64,000 nucleotides of DNA from Microbispora catharanthi (GTDB taxonomy: Bacteria; Actinomycetota; Actinomycetes; Streptosporangiales; Streptosporangiaceae), in contig NZ_VDMA02000020.1 of assembly GCF_006334915.2 (NCBI RefSeq), forward strand, positions 1 to 64,000. Reading direction: 5' to 3'. Positions within the stretch are counted from its first letter, which is position 1, and each line of letters starts with the position of its first letter. The notes beneath the pieces were generated by a model that saw only the letters and a list, made by a program, of their open reading frames with translations, was not told the origin of the DNA and did no database searches. A program made the position numbers and the translations under genes. Below are positions 49,472-57,961 of the stretch, piece after piece.

Positions 49472-50725
49472 ATGTTCCGCTCGCTGCGGAACTACAACTA
49501 CCGCCTGTTCGCCTCCGGCGGCGTGATCTCCAACGTCGGCACCTGGATGCAGCGCACCGCCCAGGACTGGCTGGTCCTCGACCTCGCGCACGGCCGCGGC
49601 TCGGCGCTCGGCGTCACCGTGGCGCTGCAGTTCCTGCCGACGATGCTGTTCGGGATGTTCGGCGGGGTGATCGCGGACCGCTACCCCAAGCGCCGGATCC
49701 TCATGGCGGCCCAGACGCTCATGGGGCTGCTGGCGCTCACCATGGGCGTGCTGGTCCTCACGGGGACGGCCCAGGTCTGGCACGTGTACGCCATGGCGTT
49801 CACGCTCGGCCTGGTGTCCTGTGTCGAGGTGCCCACACGGCAGTCGTTCGTGGTCGAGATGGTGGGCCGGCGGGACCTGCCGAACGCCATCGCGCTGAAC
49901 AGCTCGACCTTCAACCTCGCCCGGGTCGTCGGCCCGGCGGTGGCCGGCCTGCTGATCTCCTGGATGGGCACCGGCCCGATCTTCGTGCTGAACGCCGCGT
50001 CGTTCGCCGCCGTGATCACCGGGATCGCGCTCATGCGGGTGTCCGAGCTGCGCTCGCCGGAGCCCGTGCCGCGGGGCAAGGGCCAGTTGCGGGAGGGCCT
50101 GCGCTACGTCGGCGGCCGGCCCGACCTGCTGCTGCCGCTGCTGCTCGTGGCGTTCATGGCGATCTTCGCCCAGAGCTTCTCGACCAGCATCGCGCTGATG
50201 GCCAAGCAGGCGTTCGGCGCGGGCGCGTCCTCCTTCGGCGTGGCGTCCAGCGCGTTCGCCGTCGGGGCGTTCGGCGGGGCGCTGCTGGCCGCGCGGCGGG
50301 TCAAGCCGAGCCGCAGGTTCCTGATCGCCGGGGCGCTGTGCTTCGGGCTGTTCCAGGTCGTCGCCGGGCTCGCGCCCGCGTACGCGGCGTTCCTGCTGAT
50401 GCTCGTCCCCGCGGGCATGGCGATGATCACCGTCAACACGACCGCGAACACGATGGTGCAGCTCGGCGCCTCGCCCGAGATGCGCGGCCGGGTCATGGGC
50501 ATCTACGTTCTGGTCTTCACCGGGGGAGCGCCGATCGGGGCGCCGCTGGTGGGCTGGCTCGCCGAACTGGCCGGTCCCCGGGTCTCGGTCGTGGCCGCCG
50601 GCGTGCTGAGCATGTGCGGCGTCTGCCTGGCGGTGCTGGTGACCCGGATGGTCGCGGCACGCGTGGCGGTCAGGGAAGAATCGGCACGTGAGCAGATTGT
50701 TCGTGGCGCTGCTGCCGCCGCCTGA
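49472..50725 (+). CDS. MFS efflux transporter (EntS/MFS_3 type)
   Basis: The predicted protein has 417 residues and about 12 TM segments. It starts MFRSLRNYNYRLFASGGVIS and NVGTWMQRTAQDWLVLDL, typical of the EntS-like branch. Loop 2 is GGVIADRYPKRRILMAAQTL. Members export siderophores or drugs. The MarR gene upstream points to regulated efflux. The 3' end overlaps the ThpR gene by 38 nt. Confidence 0.92.
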   Translation: MFRSLRNYNYRLFASGGVISNVGTWMQRTAQDWLVLDLAHGRGSALGVTVALQFLPTMLFGMFGGVIADRYPKRRILMAAQTLMGLLALTMGVLVLTGTAQVWHVYAMAFTLGLVSCVEVPTRQSFVVEMVGRRDLPNAIALNSSTFNLARVVGPAVAGLLISWMGTGPIFVLNAASFAAVITGIALMRVSELRSPEPVPRGKGQLREGLRYVGGRPDLLLPLLLVAFMAIFAQSFSTSIALMAKQAFGAGASSFGVASSAFAVGAFGGALLAARRVKPSRRFLIAGALCFGLFQVVAGLAPAYAAFLLMLVPAGMAMITVNTTANTMVQLGASPEMRGRVMGIYVLVFTGGAPIGAPLVGWLAELAGPRVSVVAAGVLSMCGVCLAVLVTRMVAARVAVREESAREQIVRGAAAAA

Positions 50726-51257
50726 GGCGCTGGCGGAGATCGCCACGGCGGTCGAGCCCGTACGTGCCGAGTGGACGGAGCTGCGCTGGGTCGATCCCGC
50801 GCTGTGGCACGTGACCGTGGCCTTCCTCGGCGAGGTGCCCGACGAGGTGCTGCCCGAGCTACGCGTACGGCTGGCCCGCGCGGCCGCCCGGTATTCCCCC
50901 GAGACGGTCTCGTTCGGCGGCGCCGGGGCCTTCCCCTCCGCCTCCCGGGGACGCATCTTCTGGATCGGCCTGGAGGCCGGACCGGCCCTGACGAGGCTCG
51001 CCGGGTCGGTGGCGGCCGGCGCCCGGCGGGCCGGGGCGGCGGAGACGGACCGCAAGCGGTTCCATCCCCATCTCACCCTGGCCCGCTCCAGGACCCGGTC
51101 ACGCCACGGCGACGACCTGCGCTCCCTGGTCGGCGCCCTGAGCGCCTTCGGCGGGCGGCGCTGGGAGGTGTCGTCGGTGCACCTCGTACGCAGCCACATC
51201 GGGGCGAGCGTGCGGTACGAGCAGGTCGAGGCGTACCCATTGGCAGTCCGCGACTAG
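50688..51257 (+). CDS. thpR: RNA 2',3'-cyclic phosphodiesterase ThpR
   Basis: The predicted protein has 189 residues of the 2H phosphoesterase superfamily. The two catalytic motifs are HVT at 41-43 (LWHVTVAFLGEV) and HLT at 128-130 (RFHPHLTLARSR). It starts SRLFVALLPPPEALAEIA as in the LigT/ThpR branch. It opens 2',3'-cyclic phosphates of RNA. The GTG start lies inside the MFS gene. The 29-codon gene follows after 10 nt. Confidence 0.93.
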   Translation: MSRLFVALLPPPEALAEIATAVEPVRAEWTELRWVDPALWHVTVAFLGEVPDEVLPELRVRLARAAARYSPETVSFGGAGAFPSASRGRIFWIGLEAGPALTRLAGSVAAGARRAGAAETDRKRFHPHLTLARSRTRSRHGDDLRSLVGALSAFGGRRWEVSSVHLVRSHIGASVRYEQVEAYPLAVRD

Positions 51258-51267
51258 GCTCCATGGC

Positions 51268-51357
51268 GTGGATCGTCCTCGTCGCTGGCTGCTGCCCACG
51301 GTGCTCGCGCTGCTCGTGCTCATCGTGATCGTCGGCGCGTTGCTCAACAACGCCTGA
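51268..51357 (+). CDS. 29-residue single-TM peptide
   Basis: GTG at 51268 opens a 29-codon frame. A basic start (VDRPRRW) is followed by one hydrophobic segment (LLPTVLALLVLIVIVGALL) and NNA. A TAGGCT -10 box (51255-51260), which includes the ThpR stop, ends 7 nt before the GTG, the leaderless arrangement seen for many genes here. Positive-inside orientation would place the N-terminus in the cytosol. The stop abuts the stop of the convergent aldo-keto reductase gene. Function is unknown. Confidence 0.55.
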   Translation: MDRPRRWLLPTVLALLVLIVIVGALLNNA

Positions 51358-52326
51358 TCACCAGGCGTACTCCTCCGGGGCGGTCTTGAAGCCGGGGAAG
51401 ATCTCGTCGAGCCGGGCGAGCGCCTTGTCGTCCAGTTCGATCTCCAGCGCCCGGATCGTGCCGTCGAGCTGCTCGACCGTGCGGGGGCCGATGATCGGCG
51501 CGGTGACCGCCCGCTGGTGCAGCAGCCACGCCAGGCCGACGTTGGCCGGGTCCTCGCCGAGCTCGTCGCAGAACGCCTCGTACTGCTCGATCTTGTCGCG
51601 GTGCTTGTCGAGCTGGGCGACGATGTGGTCGGCCGCCGAGCGGCCCTTGTCGATCTTGCGCAGGATGCCGCCGAGCAGGCCGCCCGCCAGCGGGCTCCAC
51701 GGGATCAGCCCGAGGCCGTAGTCCTCACAGGCCGGGATGACCTCCAGCTCGGGCGCGCGGACGATCAGGTTGTAGTGGGACTGCTCGCTGACCAGGCCGA
51801 GGGTGTTCCGGCGGCGGGCCGACTCCTGGGCCTTGGCGATGTGCCAGCCGGCGAAGTTCGACGAACCGACGTACAGGATCTTGCCCTGCTGCTTGAGGAT
51901 GTCCATGGCCTCCCAGAACTCGTCGAACGGGGTGTCCCGGTCGATGTGGTGGGCCTGGTAGACGTCGATGTAGTCGGTCTGCATCCGGCGCAGCGAGGCC
52001 TCCGCCGCCCGCCGGATGTTCAGCGCGGACAGCTTCTCCTCGTTCGGCCAGTCGCCCATCGAGCCGTACAGCTTGGTGGCGATGACCGTACGCTCACGAC
52101 GGCCGCCGCCCTTGGCGAACCAGCGGCCGATGATGTTCTCGGTGATCCCCTCGCCCTTCACCCAGCCGTACACGTTGGCGGTGTCGAAGAAGTTGATCCC
52201 GAGCTCGTGGGCGCGATCCATGATCGCGAAGGAGTCCTCTTCCGTGGTCTGCGGACCGAAATTCATGGTCCCCAGGCAGAGCTTGCTGACCAGCAGGCCG
52301 GTGCGGCCAAGGTGTCCGTATTCCAT
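51358..52326 (-). CDS. Aldo/keto reductase
   Basis: The predicted protein has 322 residues in a TIM barrel. The catalytic tetrad is Asp48, Tyr53, Lys85 and His126 or His127 (FFDTANVYG, VIATKL, VYQAHH). The NADPH-binding end includes IIGPRTVEQLDGTI. It is close to the YghZ/YajO-type general stress AKRs. The natural substrate is unknown. It lies downstream of the PadR gene on the same strand (50-nt gap). Confidence 0.92.
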   Translation of the reverse strand: MEYGHLGRTGLLVSKLCLGTMNFGPQTTEEDSFAIMDRAHELGINFFDTANVYGWVKGEGITENIIGRWFAKGGGRRERTVIATKLYGSMGDWPNEEKLSALNIRRAAEASLRRMQTDYIDVYQAHHIDRDTPFDEFWEAMDILKQQGKILYVGSSNFAGWHIAKAQESARRRNTLGLVSEQSHYNLIVRAPELEVIPACEDYGLGLIPWSPLAGGLLGGILRKIDKGRSAADHIVAQLDKHRDKIEQYEAFCDELGEDPANVGLAWLLHQRAVTAPIIGPRTVEQLDGTIRALEIELDDKALARLDEIFPGFKTAPEEYAW

Positions 52327-52376
52327 GCCCTCCACCCTAGGTACCTGGAGTGGACTCCAGGCGAGCCCGGCACGCG

Positions 52377-52946
52377 TCAGATCTGGAAGTCCCAGGTGAG
52401 GCGGCCCTCGCTCAGGTCGTCCGCGAGGCCGCGCGCGAACTCCAGCTCCGTGGCGACCTGGGCCCGCTGATACTCGGACTCCACGAGGAAGAGGCGGGGC
52501 ACGAAGCTCAGGCTGTCGGCCATCTCGGCGTCGAGCGCGGACAGCCGTGCCTCCAGCGCCGCGATGCGCTGCCGCAGCGCCGCCAGCGCCTCCTCCGGCG
52601 TCAGTACGGGCAGGAAGGCGAGCGCGGCGGGGAATTCGGGGAACTCCCTGGCCGGGGTGGACAGCATGGTCCGCATCCACTGCTTGAGCGTCTCCCGGCC
52701 CGTCTCGGTGGCCTCGTAGACCGTCCGCTCCGGCCGGTTCTCCTCACGGGTGGTCTCGCGGACCGCCAGCAGTCCGTCGCGGAGCAGGCGCTCGATCGTC
52801 TGGTAGACGCTGTTGCGCTGCGCGACGTTGACCACGTCGTCCTGGTGCCGCTCCTTGATCAGCTGCTGCATCCGGTACGCGTGCATCGGCGACTCGCAGA
52901 CCAGGGCGAGCACGGCCGTGGCCAGGGGAGAGCGCCGTGTCGACAT
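52377..52946 (-). CDS. PadR-family transcriptional regulator
   Basis: The predicted protein has 189 residues. The winged helix covers about 1-85 (TAVLALVCESPMHAYRMQQL, NSVYQTIERLLRDGLLAVRE), with the wing RPERTVYEATETGRETLKQW. A long helical C-terminal domain (about 105-180, AALRQRIAALEARLSALDAE) serves for dimerisation. A TATGAT box (52954-52959) ends 7 nt before ATG 52946, so the mRNA is probably leaderless; the ATGs upstream lie in or next to this box. It diverges from the FAD-monooxygenase gene, its likely target. Confidence 0.92.
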   Translation of the reverse strand: MSTRRSPLATAVLALVCESPMHAYRMQQLIKERHQDDVVNVAQRNSVYQTIERLLRDGLLAVRETTREENRPERTVYEATETGRETLKQWMRTMLSTPAREFPEFPAALAFLPVLTPEEALAALRQRIAALEARLSALDAEMADSLSFVPRLFLVESEYQRAQVATELEFARGLADDLSEGRLTWDFQI

Positions 52947-52965
52947 GGCGCCCATCATAAGGGTC

Positions 52966-52998
52966 TTGCCGCTTCATAGTCATAATATGTATAGTCAT
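52966..52998 (+). promoter_or_regulatory. Promoter of the monooxygenase gene with direct repeats
   Basis: TTGCCG (52966-52971) and TATAGT (52990-52995) are 18 nt apart; the -10 box ends 6 nt before the ATG. ATAGTCAT occurs twice (52976-52983 and 52991-52998), 15 nt apart, on each side of the palindrome CATAATATG. These are the likely PadR contacts. The PadR -10 box lies only a few bases upstream on the other strand, so one bound repressor could block both promoters. Confidence 0.65.
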
Positions 52999-53001
52999 GC
53001 C

Positions 53002-54174
53002 ATGACCAAAAGAGCTCTGATCATCGGCGGTGGGATCGCGGGTCCCGTGACGGCCATGGCGCTGCAGCGCGCCGGAATCGACAGCGAGGTCTTTGAGGCC
53101 TACGACCGGGGCGCCGAGGGCGTCGGCGCCTTCCTCACGCTCGCGGTCAACGGGCTGGAGGCCCTGCGCCTGCTCGACCTGCACGACCTCGTCTGCGACC
53201 TCGGCATGGACACGCCGGTAATGGAGATGTACAACGCGCGCGGCAGGCTGCTGGCGACCACGAGCCAGCCGAGCCGCACGCTCAGGCGCGCCGACCTCTA
53301 CCAGGCGCTGCGCGACGAGGCCGTACGGCGGGGCGTGCGGATCCACTACGGCAAGCGGCTCGCCGACGCCTCGGCCACCTCCGGCGGGGTGCGGGCCGTC
53401 TTCGCGGACGGCGGCGAGGTCGAGGGCGACCTGCTGGTGGGCGCCGACGGGCTGCGCTCGCGCACCCGTGCCCTCATCGACCCCGGCGCCCCCCGCGCCC
53501 GGTACGTCGGGCTGCTGAACACCGGCGGCTTCGCCGAGGGAGTACGGGTGCCGGGCAGGCCGGGGGTCTGCTACTTCATCTTCGGCAGGCGGTGCTTCTT
53601 CGGCTACATGATCCACCCGGAGGGGCGGGTGTGGTGGTTCGCCAACCCGCCGAGCCGCCGGGAGATGACTGCCGAGGAGCTCGCGGCGATCACTCCCGAG
53701 CAGTGGCGGGCCAGGCTCATGGACCTGTTCGAGGGTGACGCCGGGCCGATGCGGGAGATCGTCGCCGCGACCCCGCTTATCCTGCCGGCCTGGAACACCT
53801 ACGACTTCCCGACCGTGCCGAAGTGGTTCAACGAGCGCATGGTGCTTGTCGGAGACGCGGCCCATGCCACCTCGCCCTCCTCCGGGCAAGGCGCGTCGAT
53901 GGCGATCGAGGACGCCGTGGTGCTCGGCAAGTGCCTGCGCGACGTGCCGGACACCGCGGACGCGTTCGCCGCGTTCGAGCGGCTGCGGCGCGAGCGGGTC
54001 GAGCGCGTCGTCGCGCAGGGCAAGCGCAACGGTGACGGCAAGGCGCCGGGCGCCGGCGGGGCCTTCGTCCGCGACCTGATCCTTCCCGTGATCATGCGGC
54101 AGGTGGAGAAGCGGAACGCGCTGGCCTGGATGCACGACTACCGGATCAGCTGGGACGACCGTGTGGCGGCTTAA
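53002..54174 (+). CDS. FAD-dependent monooxygenase (class A, PHBH fold)
   Basis: The predicted protein has 390 residues. The dinucleotide-binding motif is GGGIAGP at 9-15. The DG motif lies in VGADGLRSRTR, and the GD motif lies in LVGDAAHATSPSSGQGAS, which contacts the FAD ribityl and phosphate. Such enzymes hydroxylate aromatic compounds, and some inactivate antibiotics (Rox and TetX families). The substrate here is not known. It is probably derepressed by a ligand of the divergent PadR regulator. The gene is probably leaderless. Confidence 0.92.
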   Translation: MTKRALIIGGGIAGPVTAMALQRAGIDSEVFEAYDRGAEGVGAFLTLAVNGLEALRLLDLHDLVCDLGMDTPVMEMYNARGRLLATTSQPSRTLRRADLYQALRDEAVRRGVRIHYGKRLADASATSGGVRAVFADGGEVEGDLLVGADGLRSRTRALIDPGAPRARYVGLLNTGGFAEGVRVPGRPGVCYFIFGRRCFFGYMIHPEGRVWWFANPPSRREMTAEELAAITPEQWRARLMDLFEGDAGPMREIVAATPLILPAWNTYDFPTVPKWFNERMVLVGDAAHATSPSSGQGASMAIEDAVVLGKCLRDVPDTADAFAAFERLRRERVERVVAQGKRNGDGKAPGAGGAFVRDLILPVIMRQVEKRNALAWMHDYRISWDDRVAA

Positions 54175-54204
54175 TTGACCGATCGTTCCTGATTGGTCTA
54201 CGGT
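54175..54204 (+). promoter_or_regulatory. TetR-gene promoter with operator between -35 and -10
   Basis: TTGACC (54175-54180) and TACGGT (54199-54204) are 18 nt apart. The 22-nt stretch 54177-54198 has GACC-x-ATC at one end and GAT-x-GGTC at the other, an imperfect palindrome that fills the spacer. A repressor bound here would cover the promoter. The -10 box ends 7 nt before the ATG. Confidence 0.68.
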
Positions 54205-54211
54205 TGAGGGC

Positions 54212-54793
54212 ATGGCGAGGACCAAGGAGTTCGACCCCGACGTCGTGCTGGAGCGGGCCCTGGATCTGTTCTGGCGGCGCGGCTACGAGGCCACGTCGAT
54301 GACCGACCTGGTCGAGCACCTCGGCATCGGCCGCGCCAGCCTCTATGCCACCTTCGGCGGCAAGCACGACCTCTACGTGAAGGCGCTGGAGCGCTACGCG
54401 CAGATGCGCGACCCGAACCCCGTCGAGTTGCTGTCGCAGCCCGGCCCCGCCCTGCCGGCCGTACGGACCCTGGTCGAGCGCTACACCGAGGACTCGATCC
54501 GCGATCGCGACCGGCGGGGCTGCATGATCGTGAACGCGGCGACCGAACTCCTCCCGGACGACGAGCCGGTCGCCCGGCTCGTCGAGGCCAGCTGGACGGG
54601 CCTGGAGACGGCGCTGACCTCGGCTCTCATCCGCGCCCGCGCTCAAGGGGAGATCTCGGCCGAGTCCGACCCCCGGGCGCTGGCGCGGTTCGTGCTCGTC
54701 TTCCTGCAGGGGCTGCGGGTGATGGGGAAGGGGCACGGCGACCCCGCCCGCCTCCGAGACGCCGCCACGCAGGCCCTCGCGGTGCTCCGCTGA
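54212..54793 (+). CDS. TetR-family transcriptional regulator
   Basis: The predicted protein has 193 residues. The helix-turn-helix is at about 10-52 (VLERALDLFWRRGYEATSMT, DLVEHLGIGRASLYATFGGK). The C-terminal half is the TetR_C_16/YcdC-like ligand domain with GCMIVNAATELLPDDEPVAR and LVFLQGLRVMGKG. It heads an apparent operon with an MFS exporter and an SDR. It probably represses its own promoter through the site at 54177-54198. Confidence 0.93.
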   Translation: MARTKEFDPDVVLERALDLFWRRGYEATSMTDLVEHLGIGRASLYATFGGKHDLYVKALERYAQMRDPNPVELLSQPGPALPAVRTLVERYTEDSIRDRDRRGCMIVNAATELLPDDEPVARLVEASWTGLETALTSALIRARAQGEISAESDPRALARFVLVFLQGLRVMGKGHGDPARLRDAATQALAVLR

Positions 54794-54824
54794 TCTCTCC
54801 ATGGGAAGAGGAGTGCGCTTTTTC

Positions 54825-56180
54825 ATGCCCTCATTCTTGACTGATCGATCCAGAAATATGGCGGCGTTCGCCGTGCTCGGCGGGGCGCAGGCCACGCTGG
54901 TCGCGGCGATCACTCTTCTCACCGTGCCGCTGCCGGCCGTCCAGCGGGAGTTCGGCCTCGGTCAGGGGGATCTGGCGCTGCTGACCTCGGCGTACGGGCT
55001 GGCCTTCGGGGGGCTGCTGCTCCTCGGGGGCAGGCTCGCCGACCGGTGGGGCGCCCGGGAGGTGTTCCTCGCCGGGATGGCCCTGCTCGCGCTGGCGTCG
55101 GCGGCGGGCGGGCTGGCTCCGGACCACGCCGTCCTGCTCGCCGCGCGCTTCGCGCAGGGAGTGGGCGCCGCGATGGCCGCCCCCGCGGCCGTTTCACTCG
55201 TGACGCGGCTCCGCCCGGACGTCCGGGAGCGCGAGCGTGCTCTGGCGGTGTGGGGCACCCTGTCGGTCACCGGGGCCGTCACCGGCAGCCTGCTGTCCGG
55301 CCTCGTCGCCGCCGCGGCCTCGTGGCGCTGGTCGTTCCTCCTGCCCGCCGCCGTCGGCGTCGCGGCCGTGGCCGCCGGGGTCTTCCTGCTGCCGCCCGCG
55401 CCTCGCACGGCGGCCCGCCTCGACGTGCCCGGCGCGCTGCTCGCCACGGCCGGGCTGGTCGCGTTCGCCTACGGCCTGCTGGAGGGCGCGACGGCCGTCG
55501 CCGCCACCGGCCTGCTGCTGACGGCCGGGTTCGTCGTCCTTCAGGCGAGGACGCCGCATCCGCTGCTGCCGCTCCGGCTGGTGACGCACCGCCGCAGGGG
55601 CGCCGCCCTGCTCGTCGTCTTCGTCACGGCGGCCGCCAGTGCGACGACCACGTTCCTGCTCAGCCTCTACATGCAGCAGGTGCGCGGGCTGTCGCCGATC
55701 TCCACCAGCCTGGCCTTCCTGCCCTTCCTCCTGGTCGTCGTGATGGGCCCGGTGAGCGGCCGCCTGCTGCGCCGCCTCGGCGTGCGGCGCGTGCTGGTCG
55801 CCGGGTTACTGCTCGCGGCGGTGTCGATGCTGCTGCTCGGCCGTGTCGCGTCCGGGGGAAGCGTGCTCGCCGGGCTGCTGGTCTTCCCGGTCGCCTCGGG
55901 GCTGGCCTTCTCCGGCGCCACCGTGGCGGCCCTCGACGGCGTACGCGCCGAGGACGCCGGGGCGGCCGGGGGACTGGTCAACACCGCCATGGAGGCGGGG
56001 CCGACGGTGGGCCTCGCCGTGCTCGTGGCGCTCGCCGCCGCCCGCGCGGGCGACGTGCCCGCCGGTGGCGCCCGGGCCATGACCGAGGGCTACGGATTCG
56101 CCCTCACCGCCATGGCCCCGGCCTTCCTTCTCGCGGCGGCGACGGTCGCCGTCGCGTTCGCCCGGACAAAGGAGCGATAG
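54825..56180 (+). CDS. MFS transporter, DHA2 (EmrB/QacA) type
   Basis: The predicted protein has 451 residues (459 from ATG 54801) and 12-14 TM segments. Loop 2 is GGRLADRWGAREVFLAGMAL, and motif C occurs as TLSVTGAVTGSLLSGL. Such proteins expel drugs or metabolites by proton antiport. AAGAGGAG lies before ATG 54825, which is why I prefer it, though spacing is long. The gene follows the TetR gene and abuts the SDR gene (stop TAG directly followed by ATG). Confidence 0.9.
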   Translation: MPSFLTDRSRNMAAFAVLGGAQATLVAAITLLTVPLPAVQREFGLGQGDLALLTSAYGLAFGGLLLLGGRLADRWGAREVFLAGMALLALASAAGGLAPDHAVLLAARFAQGVGAAMAAPAAVSLVTRLRPDVRERERALAVWGTLSVTGAVTGSLLSGLVAAAASWRWSFLLPAAVGVAAVAAGVFLLPPAPRTAARLDVPGALLATAGLVAFAYGLLEGATAVAATGLLLTAGFVVLQARTPHPLLPLRLVTHRRRGAALLVVFVTAAASATTTFLLSLYMQQVRGLSPISTSLAFLPFLLVVVMGPVSGRLLRRLGVRRVLVAGLLLAAVSMLLLGRVASGGSVLAGLLVFPVASGLAFSGATVAALDGVRAEDAGAAGGLVNTAMEAGPTVGLAVLVALAAARAGDVPAGGARAMTEGYGFALTAMAPAFLLAAATVAVAFARTKER

Positions 56181-56933
56181 ATGAGGTTCGCGGACAAGGT
56201 CGTGCTGGTCACCGGTGCGGGTTCCGGCGTCGGCCGGGCGGTCGCCCGCGGGTTCGCCCGGGAGGGCGCCACCGTGGTGGCGGCCGGACGGAGGCGGGAG
56301 CCGCTGGAGGAGACCGTCGAGGTGATCGAGGCCGAGGGAGGCCGAGCCGCCGCGCTCACGGTCGACGTGACCGACTCGGCCGCTGTGGCCAGGCTCGTCA
56401 GGGAGATCGTCACCCGGTTCGGCCGCCTCGACGTCGCGGTCAACAACGCCGGGATCTTCGCGGGAGGGACCGTCGTGGACATGCGGGAGGAGGACTGGGC
56501 GCGTGTCCTCCAGGTCAACACGACGGGCGTCTTCCTCGCCCTGAAGCACGAGATCGCCGCGATGCGCGCCCAGGGATCGGGCGTGATCGTGAACATCGCC
56601 TCGAACATCGGGGCTCACATCCGGATACCCGGGGTGGGCGCCTATGCCGCGTCCAAGGCCGCCGTGAGCGCCCTGACCCGCACGGCCGCGCTGGAGAACA
56701 TCAGGGCAGGTGTGAGGATCAACGCGGTCAGCCCGGGGCCGCTGGACACCGGCATGTCCATGCGCCCCGGCGAGACCGAGGACGACCGGGCCGCCCGGGT
56801 GCGGGAAGCGCTGCCGATCGGCCGCGTCGGCGCCCTCGAGGAGATCACCGGCACCGTGCTCTGGCTCGCCTCGGACGACGCCGGCTTCGCGGTGGGGCTC
56901 GACCTGGTGCTCGACGGCGGCGCCTCAGCCTGA
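56181..56933 (+). CDS. Short-chain dehydrogenase/reductase
   Basis: The predicted protein has 250 residues in a Rossmann fold. The cofactor motif TGAGSGVG is at 11-18, with NNAG at 88-91 and the catalytic Ser141, Tyr155 and Lys159 (YAASK). The Arg-rich loop after beta-2 (AAGRRRE) suggests NADP. The C-terminus has the GLDLVLDGG block. The substrate is unknown. It starts directly after the MFS stop, third in the TetR operon. The end overlaps the convergent WYL gene by 9 nt. Confidence 0.93.
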   Translation: MRFADKVVLVTGAGSGVGRAVARGFAREGATVVAAGRRREPLEETVEVIEAEGGRAAALTVDVTDSAAVARLVREIVTRFGRLDVAVNNAGIFAGGTVVDMREEDWARVLQVNTTGVFLALKHEIAAMRAQGSGVIVNIASNIGAHIRIPGVGAYAASKAAVSALTRTAALENIRAGVRINAVSPGPLDTGMSMRPGETEDDRAARVREALPIGRVGALEEITGTVLWLASDDAGFAVGLDLVLDGGASA

Positions 56934-57899
56934 CCCCTGTGCCGCCGTGGCGGTCGCGCGGGCGTAGCGGGCGGTGAGGGCGCGCAGGTGGTCGACCAGT
57001 TCCGGCGGGCCGGTGACCTCGAAGTCGAGGTCGAGCAGGCCGAGGTGGACGGCGAGCGAGTTCACGGTGTCGGCGCCGGTCGCGAGCACGCAGGTATGGC
57101 CGTCGACGTCCTCCACGACGCCGACGGCGGGGTTGATCCGCGCGGCGACCACCTCGGCGGGGGCGTGGACGAGCACCCGGGCGCGGTGCCGCCAGGCCGC
57201 CGACGACACGCCGCGGGCGACGTAGGCCGCGGCGCCGCCCTCCGGCGGGTCACGGGGCGGGAAGCGCGGGCCGGTGGGAGTGCGCGGCGCGATCCGGTCC
57301 ACCCGGAACGTGCGCCAGTCGTCGCGGTCGACGTCCCAGGCCACGAGGTACCACCGGCGGCCCCAGGACACGAGCCGATAGGGCTCGGCCACCCGGACGC
57401 CGGAGGAGCCGTCGTGGCCGCGGTAGTCGAACCGCAGCCGTTCGCGGTCGCGGCACGCCGCGGCCAGCACACTCAGCACGGCGGGGTCGACCGCCGGACC
57501 CGGCCGGTCGGGCGGCACCGGTTCGGTGTAGGCCTGCAGGGCGCCGACGCGGCGGCGCAGGCGTGACGGCAGCACCTGTTCGAGCTTGGCGGCGCCGCGC
57601 TCGGCCGCCTCCTCGACGCCCGCCACGCCGGCGGCGGCCCGCAGCCCGATCGCCACGGCCACCGCCTCCTCGTCGTCGAGGAGCAGGGGTGGCATCGCCG
57701 CCCCGGCGACCAGACGGTAGCCGCCGTCCGTGCCGCGGGAGGACTCCACCGGATAGCCGAGCTCGCGCAGCCGGTCGACGTCGCGGCGTACCGTCCGCTC
57801 GCTCACGCCGAGCCGTTCGGCCAGAATCACGCCGGGCCAGTCGCGTCTGGCCTGGAGCAACGACAGCAGGCGCAGCAGCCGCGCCGAGGTTTCCAGCAT
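56925..57899 (-). CDS. YafY-type regulator (HTH_11 plus WYL domain)
   Basis: The predicted protein has 324 residues. The N-terminal winged helix (LRLLSLLQARRDWPGVILAE, RLGVSERTVRRDVDRLRELG) binds DNA. The WYL domain at about 140-215 (LRFDYRGHDGSSGVRVAEPY, GRRWYLVAWDVDRDDWRTFR) probably binds a small ligand or nucleic acid, and a C-terminal WCX domain follows. It diverges from the epoxide-hydrolase gene. A 25-nt perfect palindrome lies 18 nt upstream of its start. Confidence 0.92.
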   Translation of the reverse strand: MLETSARLLRLLSLLQARRDWPGVILAERLGVSERTVRRDVDRLRELGYPVESSRGTDGGYRLVAGAAMPPLLLDDEEAVAVAIGLRAAAGVAGVEEAAERGAAKLEQVLPSRLRRRVGALQAYTEPVPPDRPGPAVDPAVLSVLAAACRDRERLRFDYRGHDGSSGVRVAEPYRLVSWGRRWYLVAWDVDRDDWRTFRVDRIAPRTPTGPRFPPRDPPEGGAAAYVARGVSSAAWRHRARVLVHAPAEVVAARINPAVGVVEDVDGHTCVLATGADTVNSLAVHLGLLDLDFEVTGPPELVDHLRALTARYARATATAAQGSG

Positions 57900-57917
57900 G
57901 TTCTCAGTCTGGCGGCA

Positions 57918-57942
57918 CTTCAGGACAGAACCTGTCCTGAAG
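57918..57942. promoter_or_regulatory. 25-nt perfect operator palindrome of the WYL/epoxide-hydrolase pair
   Basis: Arms CTTCAGGACAG (57918-57928) and CTGTCCTGAAG (57932-57942) flank AAC; all 11 pairs match. It lies between the divergent starts and just upstream of the TAATGT -10 box (57949-57954) of the hydrolase gene, covering its -35 region. Confidence 0.8.
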
Positions 57943-57961
57943 GCTCCGTAATGTCGGTGCC

